Positions 29,066-41,252 of a DNA stretch of 64,000 nt are shown in pieces. The DNA comes from Rhodocyclaceae bacterium (GTDB lineage Bacteria; Pseudomonadota; Gammaproteobacteria; Burkholderiales; Rhodocyclaceae), in contig JAEUNL010000073.1 in NCBI GenBank assembly GCA_016791115.1, positions 51,556 to 115,555 on the forward strand, in the 5' to 3' direction. The translations under genes and the position numbers were made by a program. Numbering within the stretch: the first letter of the stretch is position 1; every line of letters starts with the position of its first letter. The notes below the pieces were generated by a model that worked only from the letters and a program-made list of their open reading frames with translations, had not been told where the DNA came from and did no database searches.

Positions 29066-31263
29066 CAACGGCTCACCGGCAGGGCCTGCGCCCGTTCGCG
29101 ACGCCGCAGCGCGATCACCGCAGGGGCAATCGCTGCCGCGAACAGCAGCACCATGAGGCCGAGCGGCCACAGCACGACCCGGTTCCATTCGGTGCGGCGT
29201 TGCGCGCGCAGCGCGGTGTCGATCTTCTGGTACTTGAGCGTGTTGCGCGCCATCTGGTTCGGCTTGGAGTTACCGGTCCACGCGTGGCGCAGGCTGTAGT
29301 CCTTGGGATGGAAGCCGAAGGACCACGGCGCATCTTCGCGCAGGATGGCAATCATGCGATCGATGATCGCCTGCCGCTCGGTGCCGTTGTCCATCAGTCG
29401 CATGCGCTCGTAGAGCTGGTCGAACTCGGCGTTGGAATAATTGGCGGCGTTCTCTCCCTGGAGCTTCGCGCGACTCTGTTGCGTAAGGAAGAGAAAGAGG
29501 AAGTTTTCCGGGTCCGGATAATCGGCGTTCCAGCCCCAGATGAACATCTGCGCTGCGCCCTTGCGCACGCGTTCCTGAAAACGGTTGTAGTCCGAGCCCC
29601 GGATTTCGAGCTGGATCGAAAGTTTGGCGAATTGCTTGCGCAGCCAGTCGAGTCGCGATTTGTCGTCCGGCCCGCGCTCGGTGGTATCGAGCGTCAGGGT
29701 AAGTGGCTGACCAGTCTTTTCGTCGCGCCCGTTCGGATAACCCGCCTCGGCGAGCAGCTTGCGCGCAACGTCGATCGACTTGCGCCTCGGGCCGCCCGGT
29801 GTCCAGTCGTAAATGACCGGATTCACGCCGTGCTCGCCCTCGATGAATCCGAAGATCCCGGGCGGAATCGGTCCCTGCCCGGCAATGCCGCGGCCGTTGG
29901 CGAAGATCGAAATGAACTCCTCCCAGTCGAGCGCGATCGAGATGGCTTGGCGCAACTTCTTCGCACGTTCGCCGGCGGCCCCGCCAACTACCGGGTCGAG
30001 CCAGTTAAAGGCGAAGTAGCGCGAGGCCGTCGACACCGCCGTTTCAAGCTGGATGCCCTTGTCGGCCATCTCGGGCGACACGCTCGCCTCGCCTTCGACT
30101 GACACGCGCACTGCACGGTCGAAACTGTCGGACGAGATGCCGGATTCGTCGTAGTAGCCCTGCAGGAACTTGTTCCAGTAAGGAATGCCTTCCCTTTCCC
30201 GGGTGAACACCACGCGATCGATGAAGGGCAGCGCACGCCCGGCGTCGACGAGCAACCTCGCCGCATGATCGGCTGTTTCGCCGTCGGTCGGGTAGGTCTC
30301 GCCGTGGTAGTTCGGATTGCGTTCGAGCACCATCCGCGCATTCGGATTGTTCTCGGTGAGCATGTACGGACCGGTACCGACCGGATACCAGTCGAGCACG
30401 AGGTTCTTCTCGGCCATGCCGGGCTGCGAATAGAAGCGATCGACCTCTCGCGGTACCGGCGCGAAGAAGCTCATCGCAAGCCAGTACACGAACTGCGGGT
30501 AGCGCCCCTTGACCTTGATGCGGTAGGTTTGCGCATCGACCACCTCGACCCCGGAAAGAGGGTATTGCGCGAGATCGAGCCATGCACCGGATTTGCCCTG
30601 GGCAGCGAGCGCTTTGTCGGCGTCACGCAACGTGTCCGACAATTCCTTCAGTCCGACGATGTACTCGCTCATCAGGCCGAAAATCGGCGAATGCAGGCGC
30701 GGATGGGCAAGCCGTTTGATCTGGTAGGCAAAGTCCTCGGCATGCAGCTCGCGCGTGCCGGTTTCGCGGAAATCCACGAGCCTGCGCTTGCCTGCGAGAT
30801 CCTGCGCCGACAGCGCGTGATACAACAGTGCGCCGTTCGCGTCGCGCGCGAGCGCCGGGTGCGGCTGGTAGCGCACGCCCGGCCGAATGCGGATGTCGTA
30901 GATCCCATAGGCAACCTCGGCCGCATCGGCCGCGACCTCGCGGTGCTGACTGTCGTAGTAGCGCGGCCTGGGCACCGATTCCGCGAGCAGGGGCACCAGC
31001 TCGTAGGGTCGACGCAGGTAGTGGTACTGCAGCGGCGGCTCGTAGATCTGCGCGTTGTACCCAGCCTCGTCCTCGCTGTAAGACTGCACCGGATCGAGGT
31101 GCTTGGGACGTTCGGTGAAGGCGGCGTAGAGAATGTTGCGCCCGCGGTCGGTCGCCGGATACGGGTCGTTCCACACCTCGCTGCAGGCGGCCGTGAGTGC
31201 CGCAACGCATGCGAGGACGACTGGAACGAGTCCGCGGGCAAGTCCGGTGGCGAATCGGCGCAT
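29065..31263 (-). CDS. Peptide-binding lipoprotein of the ABC transporter (SBP family 5)
   Basis: 732 residues from the ATG at 31263. Lipoprotein signal with lipobox LTAAC. Family-5 substrate-binding fold: NILYAAFTERPKHLDPVQSYSEDEAGY, QIYEPPLQYHYL, DWYPVGTGPYMLTENN, RQAISIALDWEEFI, FIWGWNADYPDPENFLFLFLT. Unusually, the C terminus adds a transmembrane helix (VVLWPLGLMVLLFAAAIAPA) and a short basic tail, so the protein would be anchored at both ends. First gene of the operon. Confidence 0.9.
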   Translation of the reverse strand: MRRFATGLARGLVPVVLACVAALTAACSEVWNDPYPATDRGRNILYAAFTERPKHLDPVQSYSEDEAGYNAQIYEPPLQYHYLRRPYELVPLLAESVPRPRYYDSQHREVAADAAEVAYGIYDIRIRPGVRYQPHPALARDANGALLYHALSAQDLAGKRRLVDFRETGTRELHAEDFAYQIKRLAHPRLHSPIFGLMSEYIVGLKELSDTLRDADKALAAQGKSGAWLDLAQYPLSGVEVVDAQTYRIKVKGRYPQFVYWLAMSFFAPVPREVDRFYSQPGMAEKNLVLDWYPVGTGPYMLTENNPNARMVLERNPNYHGETYPTDGETADHAARLLVDAGRALPFIDRVVFTREREGIPYWNKFLQGYYDESGISSDSFDRAVRVSVEGEASVSPEMADKGIQLETAVSTASRYFAFNWLDPVVGGAAGERAKKLRQAISIALDWEEFISIFANGRGIAGQGPIPPGIFGFIEGEHGVNPVIYDWTPGGPRRKSIDVARKLLAEAGYPNGRDEKTGQPLTLTLDTTERGPDDKSRLDWLRKQFAKLSIQLEIRGSDYNRFQERVRKGAAQMFIWGWNADYPDPENFLFLFLTQQSRAKLQGENAANYSNAEFDQLYERMRLMDNGTERQAIIDRMIAILREDAPWSFGFHPKDYSLRHAWTGNSKPNQMARNTLKYQKIDTALRAQRRTEWNRVVLWPLGLMVLLFAAAIAPAVIALRRRERAQALPVSR

Positions 31264-31337
31264 GGCGCGAGTGTAGCGGAAGCGGCCGCGCCGCGCGGCC
31301 CGACCGGACCACCCGACGGCGACGCAGAGGCATCGGA

Positions 31338-31343
31338 TATAAT
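31338..31343 (+). promoter_or_regulatory. -10 element of fabI
   Basis: Perfect TATAAT 33 bp before the fabI ATG. No good -35 is seen at the right distance. Confidence 0.45.
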
Positions 31344-31375
31344 TCGCCCAACTTAAATGACAGGGGTTCCCCGCC

Positions 31376-32161
31376 ATGGGTTTTCTTGCCGGCAAGCGCA
31401 TCCTTATCACCGGCCTGTTGTCGAACCGGTCGATCGCCTACGGCATTGCGCGTGCGATGCACCGCGAGGGCGCCGAACTCGCCTTCACTTACCAGAATGA
31501 CCGATTCCAGGATCGCGTGGCCAGGATGGCCGGCGAATTTGGCTCGACGTTGATCTTCCCGTGCGACGTCTCCGACGACGCGCAGATCAGCGGCCTGTTC
31601 GCGGAACTCGGCAGATCCTGGGACGGACTGGACGGCATTGTCCATTCGATCGCGTTTGCGCCCGGCGATGCACTGGACGGGGACTTTCTCGACGGCCTGT
31701 CCCGCGAGGCGTTCCGGATATCGCATGAGATTAGCGCCTACAGCTTTCCCGCGCTGGTCAAGGCCGGCCTGCCGTTGATGATGGGTCGCAATGCGGCGGT
31801 GCTGACCTTGTCCTACCTCGGTGCGGTGCGCACGATGCCCAATTACAACATCATGGGCATGGCCAAGGCGAGCCTCGAGGCATCGGTGCGCTACCTTGCC
31901 GCGTCACTCGGCCCCAAGGGCATTCGCGCAAATGCGGTGTCGGCCGGTCCGATCAAGACGCTCGCGGCATCCGGCATCGGCAGCTTCGGCAAGCTGCTCG
32001 CATACAACGAACACAACGCGCCGCTGCGCCGCAACGTGACGATCGACGAAGTCGGCAACGTCGCCGCTTTCCTCTGCAGCGATCTCGCCAGCGGCGTTAC
32101 CGGCGAGGTGACCTATGTCGATGCAGGGTTCAACACGACGGCGCTGGGCAACCCCGAATGA
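31376..32161 (+). CDS. fabI: Enoyl-ACP reductase [NADH]
   Basis: 261 residues. Short-chain dehydrogenase of the FabI type: [37 protein letters not shown], and the active-site [13 protein letters not shown] with the spaced Tyr and Lys. Last step of each fatty-acid elongation cycle; target of triclosan. Monocistronic, divergent from the peptide transporter operon. Confidence 0.97.
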   Translation: MGFLAGKRILITGLLSNRSIAYGIARAMHREGAELAFTYQNDRFQDRVARMAGEFGSTLIFPCDVSDDAQISGLFAELGRSWDGLDGIVHSIAFAPGDALDGDFLDGLSREAFRISHEISAYSFPALVKAGLPLMMGRNAAVLTLSYLGAVRTMPNYNIMGMAKASLEASVRYLAASLGPKGIRANAVSAGPIKTLAASGIGSFGKLLAYNEHNAPLRRNVTIDEVGNVAAFLCSDLASGVTGEVTYVDAGFNTTALGNPE

Positions 32162-32173
32162 TCTCGTGAAGGA

Positions 32174-32216
32174 CCCGATAGCAAAACGCCGGCATTGCCG
32201 GCGTTTTGCTATCGGG
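32174..32216. terminator. Bidirectional terminator between fabI and ppiD
   Basis: A perfect 20-bp inverted repeat with a 3-base ATT loop; the arms include CAAAACGCCGGC and GCCGGCGTTTTG. It serves both convergent genes. Confidence 0.85.
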
Positions 32217-32227
32217 CGCCCTGGTCA

Positions 32228-34132
32228 TCAGGGTTGCTGCCTGGCCTCCAGCGCGGCCAGATTGACCTCCACCTTGTAGCGCGTCCGCAGGGCTGCAAGA
32301 TAGGCATCCAGCTCTGCACCCCCCGAAGCCTGCGCGAGTTGCGACTGCGCCGATTTCAGCCTGGGATCATCCGGCTTGATCGCGGGTTTGTTGATGGCCG
32401 TCACCTTGTAAAGGAACGTGCCGGCAATGGGCGATTCGGCCATGGCATACGCCGGCAGCTTGTCGGGCGAGACCTTGAACAGCGAGCGCACTCCTTCAGG
32501 CGAAACACCCGGCATTCCGTTGCGCGTGATCTTGCGCGCTTCGCTCCAGGCGATGTCGACAGACTCTCCCTTCCTGAGCTTCTCCAGCCTTGCGGCTGCA
32601 TCCTGTTGCGCAAGCTTACCGGCTTCCACCAACGTCAATTGTTTCTCGATGTCTGCGCGGACTTCTTCGAGCGAGCGCAACGCAGCCGGCTTGTGCTCGA
32701 GTACCCGCGCTGATACCAGCGTATTCGGCGCAATCTCGATGGCCTCGGTGTTGCGCTTGTTCTTGATCGCATCGTCGCCGAACAGCGCGGCAATGACCTT
32801 GGGATTCGAAAGCTTGCCGGCGCCCTGCCCGGCCTTGCCTATCCAGTCAGTCGTCTGGGCCGTGAGCTTGAACTTTTCGATGACGGGCTTCAGGCTGTCC
32901 GCCTGCTCGTAGACGGCGTTGGTGAACTGCTCGGCAGCCTCCGCGTACTTGCGCCCCGCGGCCGCGCGCTTGAGTTCGTCAGCGATCTCGCCACGAACCT
33001 CCTCGATAGGGCGAGACTTTGCCGGCTTGATTTCCGCGAGCTTGATGATGTGCAAGCCGAAATCGGATTGAACGACATCGCTGATTTCGTTGACCTTGAG
33101 GGCGAACGCCGCGTCCTCGAAGGGCTTGACCATTGCACCCCGCGCGAAGAAGCCCAAGTCGCCGCCGTTCTGCGCCGATCCCGGATCCTTTGAGTTCTCC
33201 TTTGCAAGTTTCGCGAAATCACCGGGATTGGCTCGCGCCGCCTTCAGCAGGCTGCCTGCCTTGTCGCGCGCTGCCTTTTGATCGGCTTCTGACGCATCCT
33301 TCGACAACGGAATCAGGATATGGCTTGCACGCCGCTCTTCGGCCTGCTGGTAACGATCGGGGTGGCCGTCATACCACGACTTGATCTCGTCGTCCGTCAC
33401 GCTGATCTGATGCATCAGCGAGTCGAGGGAGAGCGTCACGAACTCTGCCTTCACCTGCTCGGGTGTTTCGAACTGTGCGCGGTTTGCCTCGTAGTGCTTT
33501 TGCACCGCATCCGGCGCCAGTTTGACCTGCGCTACGAATTGTTCGGGCTTGATCTGAACTTGAGCAAACTCGCGCTCCTCGACCTGCAGCGCGACCCAGT
33601 GTTCGGCCAATGCCCTGGCCGAAAAACCGCTCTCGGTAATCGCGCCGACAAGTTGCTGCTGCACCAGATCCTGTCGCAGCGTCTGCTCGAAGCCCTCGCG
33701 GCTCATGCCACGCGAACGAACCAGCGCGTCGTACTTCGCAGACGAGAACTTGCCATTCTCCTGAAGCGCTGGAGCCGTCGATATGAAGTCCCGCAGCTGT
33801 TCATCCGACACGCCGAGCCGCGCACCGCTCGCTTCGAGCGCCAGCAACTTCTGGTTGATCACCGACTCGAGAACCGCGCGCCGCGCTTCGGGGTTGTCGA
33901 GCATCTTCGGATCGAACTGCTTGCCGAGGACTTCGCGCATCCGGTCCTGCTGATTTCGTTGCGCCTCGGCAAACTCGCCGTGAGAAACGCGAATCTTCCC
34001 GACGCGTGCAACTTCGCCGCCGGCACCAGGAGATTTGACGTAAGCCTCGATTCCGAAGAATGCAAACGTCAACGAAACGAGTCCAAGAATAATCTGAGCG
34101 AGTTTCTTGTTGTTGCGAACGGTATCGAACAT
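32228..34132 (-). CDS. ppiD: Periplasmic chaperone/peptidyl-prolyl isomerase PpiD
   Basis: 634 residues. One N-terminal membrane anchor ([23 protein letters not shown]), a SurA-like chaperone region, a parvulin domain in the middle ([59 protein letters not shown]) and a C-terminal chaperone lobe. It helps outer-membrane and periplasmic proteins leave the Sec translocon. Placed after hupB as in E. coli, with a tRNA gene in between. Confidence 0.94.
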   Translation of the reverse strand: MFDTVRNNKKLAQIILGLVSLTFAFFGIEAYVKSPGAGGEVARVGKIRVSHGEFAEAQRNQQDRMREVLGKQFDPKMLDNPEARRAVLESVINQKLLALEASGARLGVSDEQLRDFISTAPALQENGKFSSAKYDALVRSRGMSREGFEQTLRQDLVQQQLVGAITESGFSARALAEHWVALQVEEREFAQVQIKPEQFVAQVKLAPDAVQKHYEANRAQFETPEQVKAEFVTLSLDSLMHQISVTDDEIKSWYDGHPDRYQQAEERRASHILIPLSKDASEADQKAARDKAGSLLKAARANPGDFAKLAKENSKDPGSAQNGGDLGFFARGAMVKPFEDAAFALKVNEISDVVQSDFGLHIIKLAEIKPAKSRPIEEVRGEIADELKRAAAGRKYAEAAEQFTNAVYEQADSLKPVIEKFKLTAQTTDWIGKAGQGAGKLSNPKVIAALFGDDAIKNKRNTEAIEIAPNTLVSARVLEHKPAALRSLEEVRADIEKQLTLVEAGKLAQQDAAARLEKLRKGESVDIAWSEARKITRNGMPGVSPEGVRSLFKVSPDKLPAYAMAESPIAGTFLYKVTAINKPAIKPDDPRLKSAQSQLAQASGGAELDAYLAALRTRYKVEVNLAALEARQQP

Positions 34133-34223
34133 ATGACTTCAATCGAGAAGTTGAGGAACGGCGAACCGGGGCCGATCCGCAAAGCAAGAAAGGCGAACCG
34201 AGGTTCGCCTTTCAAAGTGCTGT

Positions 34224-34299
34224 TGGTGGGTGCTGACGGGTTCGAACCGCCGACATTCGCCTTGTAAGGGCGACGCTCTACCAACTGAGCTAAGCACCC
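34224..34299 (-). tRNA. tRNA-Val(UAC)
   Basis: A 76-base cloverleaf read on the minus strand, starting GGGTGCTTAGCTCAG, anticodon loop CTTACAA (anticodon TAC), T-arm GGTTCGAACCC and an encoded CCA end. Confidence 0.95.
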
Positions 34300-34342
34300 G
34301 ACCGCGCCAACATTCCGGGCGACCGGATGCGTGACGAAGCTG

Positions 34343-34615
34343 TTAGTTTACCGCATCCTTGAGTGCCTTGCCTGCGCGGAACTTTGGAACTTTGGCTGCC
34401 TTGATCTTGATATTGGCGCCAGTGCGAGGATTGCGGCCAGTGCGCGCCGCGCGCTTGCCCACGTAAAACGTGCCAAAACCAACCAGCGTAACCATCCCAC
34501 CCTTCTTCAGCGAAGTCTTGACCGACTCGATTGCCGCATCCAGAGCGCGCCCGGCAGCCGCCTTGGAAATGTCGGCCTTCTTGGCGATGTGATCGATCAG
34601 TTCGGATTTATTCAC
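34343..34615 (-). CDS. hupB: DNA-binding protein HU
   Basis: 90 residues, the normal HU size: [54 protein letters not shown], and the end [20 protein letters not shown]. Nucleoid protein that bends DNA. Placed between lon and ppiD as in E. coli. Confidence 0.97.
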   Translation of the reverse strand: MNKSELIDHIAKKADISKAAAGRALDAAIESVKTSLKKGGMVTLVGFGTFYVGKRAARTGRNPRTGANIKIKAAKVPKFRAGKALKDAVN

Positions 34616-34725
34616 TTAAGCCCCCTAGTTGTGCATTGGTAGTGGAGATGTCTCGGGTGTCGCATCAGACGTTCATCGGGAATCAAAACATCATAGCGAA
34701 ACGTCTGGGAAGTATACCGCGAAGG

Positions 34726-34755
34726 TTTATAGCAAGCGGCAAATCCTTGTGTCAA
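34726..34755 (-). promoter_or_regulatory. Promoter of hupB
   Basis: On the minus strand, TTGACA (34750-34755), 18-bp spacer, TATAAA (34726-34731), about 110 bp before the hupB start. Confidence 0.8.
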
Positions 34756-34796
34756 GCTCGGGGCTTCGGTGCTGCGGTGCAGCCCCAGAAACGGCA

Positions 34797-34830
34797 ACGC
34801 GCCCTCCGCGATACCTCGCGGAGGGCGCGT
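34797..34830. terminator. Strong hairpin after lon
   Basis: A perfect 14-bp stem with a 6-base loop (arms include GCGCCCTCCGCG and CGCGGAGGGCGC), without a T-tract. It lies 29 bp after lon; it could stabilise the mRNA end or aid termination. Confidence 0.6.
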
Positions 34831-34858
34831 CAATGAACCTGGAGCGACTGGATGCTCT

Positions 34859-37270
34859 TCAGTGGGTGATCACGGTTCCCGCCGCCGCATTGTCACCCAC
34901 AGGCGCCAGCGACGGATCCGTCGGCGTATCGGCCAACGGTTCCGGCTTGCGTTCGAGTGCAAGCTCCAGAACCTGATCGATCCACTTCACCGGAACGATT
35001 TCAAGTACGTTCTTGATGTTCTCGGGGATCTCGGTCAGATCCTTCACGTTTTCCTCGGGAATCAGCGCGACGCGGATTCCGCCGCGCACTGCCGCGAGCA
35101 GCTTCTCCTTCAACCCTCCGATCGGCAGCACCTCGCCGCGAAGCGTGATCTCACCTGTCATGGCGACGTCAGCACGTACCGGAATGCCGCTCAGCACGGA
35201 CACGAGCGCTGTCGAGATCGCGATACCGGCCGACGGGCCATCCTTCGGCGTTGCACCTTCCGGCAGGTGGATATGAATGTCCGATTTCTCATAGAAGGAA
35301 TCCGCGATTCCGAGCGTCTTGCTGCGCTTGCGCACCACCGACAAGGCGGCCTGGATCGACTCCTGCATGACCTCGCCGAGCTTCCCTGTGGTCATCGTCT
35401 TTCCCTTGCCGGGAAGCACGACGGCCTCGATCGTCAACAGTTCGCCGCCGACTTCAGTCCAAGCAAGGCCGGTAACCTGGCCGACCTGGTTTTCCTTCTC
35501 GGCCATCCCGAACGTATAGCGCCGCACGCCAAGGTACTTGTCGAGGTTCTTTTCGTTCACCACAACCTTCGAACTGCGCTTCTTCAACACGAGTGACTTG
35601 ACCACCTTTCGGCAGATCTTCGAGACTTCGCGCTCGAGGCTGCGCACGCCGGCTTCACGTGTGTAGTAGCGGACGATGTCGCGCAATGCATCCTCGGTTA
35701 CCGAGATCTCTTCCTTTTTCAGGCCGTTGTTCTTGACCTGCTTGGGCAGTAGATAGCGCTGTGCGATGTTGACCTTCTCATCCTCCGTATAGCCCGAAAG
35801 ACGGATGACTTCCATGCGGTCCAGCAACGGTGCAGGAATATTGAGTGTGTTCGCCGTCGCGACGAACATGACATCGGAAAGGTCGTATTCGACCTCAACA
35901 TAGTGGTCAACAAAGGTCGAATTCTGTTCGGGATCCAGCACTTCGAGCAGAGCCGACGACGGATCGCCGCGGAAGTCCTGGCCCATCTTGTCAACTTCGT
36001 CCAGGAGGAACAGCGGGTTACGGACAGCGACCTTGGTCATGTTCTGCAGGATCTTGCCGGGCATCGAACCGATATAGGTGCGCCGGTGCCCACGAATTTC
36101 GGCCTCGTCGCGCACGCCTCCAAGCGACATGCGCACGAACTTCCTGTTCGTCGCCTTCGCGATGGATTGCCCGAGCGACGTCTTGCCCACACCGGGAGGT
36201 CCTACGAGGCAAAGGATCGGCGCCTTGAGCTTGTCGACGCGCTGCTGCACGGCGAGGTATTCGAGGATGCGCTCCTTGACTTTTTCCAGACCGTAGTGAT
36301 CCTTGTCCAGCACCTGTTCGGCCCCGGAAAGATCCTTGCTCACCCGCGACTTCTTGCGCCACGGGAGGTTGGTCAAGGTTTCGATGTAGTTGCGCACGAC
36401 AGTCGCCTCGGCAGACATCGGCGACATGAGCTTCAGTTTCTTGAGCTCCGAAGTCGCCTTGTTCATGGCCTCCTTGGACATGCCGGCGCTCTTTAGCTTC
36501 TTCTCGATTTCTTCGAGATCGGCACCTTCGTCGCCCTCGCCGAGTTCCTTCTGGATGGCCTTGACCTGTTCGTTCAGGTAATACTCGCGCTGGCTTTTCT
36601 CCATCTGGCGCTTGACGCGCCCGCGGATCCGCTTTTCGACCTGCAAAATATCCAGTTCGGTTTCCAGTTGGGTGAGCAACCGCTCGAGCCGCTCGAACAC
36701 CCCGAACAACTCGAGAATCTCCTGCTTTTGTTCGAGCTTGAGAGGCAGATGCGCCGCGATCGTATCCGCGAGCCGCCCCGGCTCCTCGATACCGGCCAGC
36801 GAGGTCAGAATTTCCGGCGGAATCTTCTTGTTCAGTTTGACGTACTGGTCGAACTGGCTGATGATCGCCCGACGCATCGCCTCGACCTCGTGATTCGTTC
36901 CGTCGTCGGTTGCGACCGGTGTGACTCGCGCGACAAACAGCGAGCGAAGATCCTCGACTTGTTCCACTTGGGCGCGCTGCGTGCCTTCGACAAGCACCTT
37001 GACGGTGCCGTCAGGCAACTTCAGCATCTGAAGGATATTGGCAATACAGCCAATCCGGTAGAGATCTTCCTCGGCCGGCTCATCCTTTGCCGCGGATTTT
37101 TGCGCCACCAGCAAGATGCTCTTGCCGGCTTCCATTGCCGTTTCAAGCGCCTTGATCGATTTGGGCCGCCCCACGAACAGGGGGATTACCATGTGCGGAA
37201 AAACTACGACATCCCGCAATGGCAGTAGGGGAAGTTCCAGACTCTCTTGGGGGTCAAGCGTGCTTGACAT
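34859..37270 (-). CDS. lon: ATP-dependent protease Lon
   Basis: 803 residues, standard LonA length. N-terminal substrate-binding domain ([26 protein letters not shown]), AAA+ module with Walker [10 protein letters not shown] and Walker [11 protein letters not shown], and the C-terminal protease with catalytic Ser in TPKDGPSAG and the downstream Lys in [10 protein letters not shown]. Degrades misfolded and regulatory proteins. A sigma-32 promoter lies directly upstream. Confidence 0.98.
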   Translation of the reverse strand: MSSTLDPQESLELPLLPLRDVVVFPHMVIPLFVGRPKSIKALETAMEAGKSILLVAQKSAAKDEPAEEDLYRIGCIANILQMLKLPDGTVKVLVEGTQRAQVEQVEDLRSLFVARVTPVATDDGTNHEVEAMRRAIISQFDQYVKLNKKIPPEILTSLAGIEEPGRLADTIAAHLPLKLEQKQEILELFGVFERLERLLTQLETELDILQVEKRIRGRVKRQMEKSQREYYLNEQVKAIQKELGEGDEGADLEEIEKKLKSAGMSKEAMNKATSELKKLKLMSPMSAEATVVRNYIETLTNLPWRKKSRVSKDLSGAEQVLDKDHYGLEKVKERILEYLAVQQRVDKLKAPILCLVGPPGVGKTSLGQSIAKATNRKFVRMSLGGVRDEAEIRGHRRTYIGSMPGKILQNMTKVAVRNPLFLLDEVDKMGQDFRGDPSSALLEVLDPEQNSTFVDHYVEVEYDLSDVMFVATANTLNIPAPLLDRMEVIRLSGYTEDEKVNIAQRYLLPKQVKNNGLKKEEISVTEDALRDIVRYYTREAGVRSLEREVSKICRKVVKSLVLKKRSSKVVVNEKNLDKYLGVRRYTFGMAEKENQVGQVTGLAWTEVGGELLTIEAVVLPGKGKTMTTGKLGEVMQESIQAALSVVRKRSKTLGIADSFYEKSDIHIHLPEGATPKDGPSAGIAISTALVSVLSGIPVRADVAMTGEITLRGEVLPIGGLKEKLLAAVRGGIRVALIPEENVKDLTEIPENIKNVLEIVPVKWIDQVLELALERKPEPLADTPTDPSLAPVGDNAAAGTVITH

Positions 37271-37302
37271 GGCAGTTCCTTCTGAATGAGGTTTCCTCGG
37301 CT

Positions 37303-37330
37303 ATATTGGGCCGGGAAAACGAAGTTCAAG
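37303..37330 (-). promoter_or_regulatory. Heat-shock (sigma-32) promoter of lon
   Basis: On the minus strand, CTTGAA (37325-37330), 14-bp spacer, CCCAATAT (37303-37310), close to the sigma-32 consensus CTTGAAA-N11-16-CCCATNT and about 33 bp before the lon start. Confidence 0.8.
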
Positions 37331-37396
37331 CTACGCGAAAAGGAACACTCGCCCTGATTTGCCGGCCGAAACCGTCAGGTGAAACAAGGAAGAAGG

Positions 37397-38662
<1,266 letters not shown>

Positions 38663-38687
38663 GTGTTCGTCTCCGTCCGTGCGAAGC

Positions 38688-39326
38688 TCAGGATGCCTGA
38701 GCCCGATTCAACAATACCTTATCGACTAGACCATACTCCACGGATTGATCGGCCGAAAGGAAATTGTCGCGGTCCGTGTCCTTCTCGATGCGCTCGATAG
38801 GCTGCCCGGTATGCTTAGATAGGATTTCATTCAGCTTCGCACGCAGCGTCAGGATCTCGCGTGCATGAATCTCGATGTCGGATGCCTGCCCCTGGAATCC
38901 ACCCATTGGCTGGTGGATCATGACACGGGAGTTAGGCAGGCAATACCGCTTCCCCTTGGCGCCTGCGGCCAGAAGAAATGCCCCCATGCTGGCAGCTTGG
39001 CCAATACACAGGGTGGAAACATCCGGCTTGATGAACTGCATCGTGTCGTAGATCGCCATGCCAGCCGTAACGGAACCACCAGGCGAATTGATGTAGAAAT
39101 AGATGTCCTTGTCGGGATTCTCTGATTCCAGGAACAACAATTGCGCAACGATCAGATTGGCGGTCACGTCGTTTACCGGTCCGACAAGGAACACGACCCT
39201 TTCCTTGAGCAGGCGCGAGTAGATATCGTAAGCGCGCTCACCCCTTCCACTTTGTTCGATCACCATGGGCACCATGCCAAGCCCCTGGGGATCCCACGAC
39301 GCCCCGCCCGATTTGCCGAAATCCAT
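38688..39326 (-). CDS. clpP: ClpP protease subunit
   Basis: 212 residues from the ATG at 39326 ([14 protein letters not shown]); the frame is open nine codons further. Catalytic triad: Ser in [12 protein letters not shown], His in [10 protein letters not shown], and the downstream Asp in [10 protein letters not shown]. Sits between tig and clpX, the usual order. Confidence 0.97.
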   Translation of the reverse strand: MDFGKSGGASWDPQGLGMVPMVIEQSGRGERAYDIYSRLLKERVVFLVGPVNDVTANLIVAQLLFLESENPDKDIYFYINSPGGSVTAGMAIYDTMQFIKPDVSTLCIGQAASMGAFLLAAGAKGKRYCLPNSRVMIHQPMGGFQGQASDIEIHAREILTLRAKLNEILSKHTGQPIERIEKDTDRDNFLSADQSVEYGLVDKVLLNRAQAS

Positions 39327-39349
39327 GGAAGCCTCTCTGTCCGAGCAAC

Positions 39350-40651
39350 TCACGCTGCTGCGCCCATCAATTCATCGAACGAAACGGTTTTGTCGCTGGC
39401 CAGCGCGTTGGCAAGCACCCACGCCACCACGTTTTCCTCGACCACCAGCGCTTCGACCTGAGCCATGCGCTGCTGATCGCCGTAGTACCAGCGCACGACA
39501 GAAGCGGGATCCTCGTAGCTCTGGGAAAACTCCTCAACCTGGGCGCGAATCTGCTCGGGTTTCGCGAACAACTCGTGCTTCTTGACGATCTCCGCGAGGA
39601 GCAGCCCCAACCGTACACGCCTCACCGCCTGGTCAGCAAACCATTCGGCCTGGATCGGCATCTTCGAGACATCCATGCCACGCTGTGCCATGTCCTGACG
39701 CGCATTCTCGGCCATGTGACGTGACTCAAGCTCGACCAGCGCCTTCGGCACCTCTATCGGATTCACCGCCAGGAGCAGGTCCATCACCTGTTCCTTGAGC
39801 CGCACGCTGATGCGTTTCTTGACCTCACGTTCAAGATTCGCCCTCACCTCGGCCCGCATTTTTTCGAGATCGCCATCGGCCACTCCCAGCGCGCGAGCAA
39901 AGTCGGCATCCAGCGCCGGCAAGCGCGCCTCACGCACCTCCTTGAGAGTGATTTCGAACTGGGCGGTTACACCCTTCAGATCGTCCGCGTGATAGTCCTC
40001 GGGGAAAGTGAGATCGAAAGACTTCGTCTGCCCGATGGCCATTCCGGTCACAGCGGTCTCGAAGTCCCTGAGCATCTGCCCCACGCCGATCACGAATCCG
40101 AAATCGGTTGCAGTGCCCCCTTGGAAAATCTCTCCGCCTTTTCGCCCGGTAAAGTCGACGATGACTTGGTCACCCTCGCTTGCAATGCGATCCACCTTCT
40201 CGAAAACCTGACGCTGCTTGCGCAACACCTCGATGGTCTTGTCTACCTCGGCCTCGCCCACCGCCAGAACCGGTTTCTCGATGCCTTTGCCGGAGATGTC
40301 TCCCAAGGCAATCTCCGGATACACCTCGAAAACCGCACTGAACTCCAGGCTCTCGGGAGAACCCGCCTTCTGTTCGATCTGCGGGTAACCAGCAACGCGC
40401 AGATTTTGCTCGCGCACCTTTTCGCCAAAGCACTTGTTGACTGCTTCGCCTACCACCTCAGAGCGGACCTGCGAACCATACTGAGCAGCAACCAATTTCA
40501 AGGGAGCCTTACCCGGCCGGAAGCCAGCCAGCTTGACCGTTCGTGCAAGCCGTTTCAGTCGCTCCTCGACATCCTTCTCTATCGCCGCCATGGGAACCGC
40601 CATATCGAGCCGGCGCTCAAGTCCGTTACTTGTCTGCTCAGTAGCCTGCAT
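39350..40651 (-). CDS. tig: Trigger factor
   Basis: 433 residues. Ribosome-binding N terminus with the docking motif region ([16 protein letters not shown]; consensus GFRxGKxP), FKBP-type isomerase domain ([35 protein letters not shown]), and the helical C-terminal chaperone arms. Folds nascent chains at the ribosome exit. Its stop lies 23 bp before the clpP start. Confidence 0.98.
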   Translation of the reverse strand: MQATEQTSNGLERRLDMAVPMAAIEKDVEERLKRLARTVKLAGFRPGKAPLKLVAAQYGSQVRSEVVGEAVNKCFGEKVREQNLRVAGYPQIEQKAGSPESLEFSAVFEVYPEIALGDISGKGIEKPVLAVGEAEVDKTIEVLRKQRQVFEKVDRIASEGDQVIVDFTGRKGGEIFQGGTATDFGFVIGVGQMLRDFETAVTGMAIGQTKSFDLTFPEDYHADDLKGVTAQFEITLKEVREARLPALDADFARALGVADGDLEKMRAEVRANLEREVKKRISVRLKEQVMDLLLAVNPIEVPKALVELESRHMAENARQDMAQRGMDVSKMPIQAEWFADQAVRRVRLGLLLAEIVKKHELFAKPEQIRAQVEEFSQSYEDPASVVRWYYGDQQRMAQVEALVVEENVVAWVLANALASDKTVSFDELMGAAA

Positions 40652-41252
40652 GAAAACTGTCCAGTTGCAAAAATGCCTTGTCGAATGCCGGCAGCGGATA
40701 TCCGTTTCGCGTCATGTTATCGATCGGTGGATTGGCATTCTGTGGAGGGATGCCGGCCTCGACACCAGCGACAACCCGCGTTTGCGGTTCATACGCTGTC
40801 CACTGATCGGATTTCCGATCGATTCTAGCACAACCACACCCTCGTCGCGCCGCCGCGGAAACCTGCCCCTTAGCCGTTTGTTCAATGGATTCCGCAACTT
40901 GGCACCTGCTCGCACACCGGCCCGAAGCTTGGCCAGCCAACCTGTGTGAATCGCGGACCTCCATCCCGCGATAGATGACATCATGGAGCGGGCAGGCAGA
41001 GGTTTTTTCGATCCGCTACAAAGAACTGGCGGAACTTGTTCGCATGTCGCATTATCGATATAGGAGAGTTGATTCGCCGGGCGGGGTCGATACCTTGCAT
41101 TGCAGTAGGTCGATCGCATTCAAGCCTCTTGGCCGCGTTCCGAACGAACGCGTCGGAAGCCAGCGCTGGCGAGTGCAACCTGAATTGCAGAGACAGGCAT
41201 GTTCAGGGCAATGCACGTCATTTCCGGATCAGACCCTGATGGAGGTACGTCA
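40652..41252. other. 600-bp divergent control region between tig and prkA
   Basis: No frame gives a recognisable protein. It must hold the promoters of tig (minus) and prkA (plus), but none stands out; TTGGCAC at 40909 resembles a sigma-54 -24 element with wrong spacing to the next GC. The small palindrome GATCGGATTTCCGATC lies near 40805. GGAGG at 41241 is the prkA ribosome-binding site. Confidence 0.4.

Noticed and set aside
34797..34830. Hairpin after lon as a rho-independent terminator
   Set aside because: Kept as a hairpin feature with modest confidence only, because no T-tract follows on either strand.
40909..40925. Sigma-54-like TTGGCAC before prkA
   Set aside because: The following GC is one base too close for a -24/-12 promoter and the rest of the -12 element does not match.
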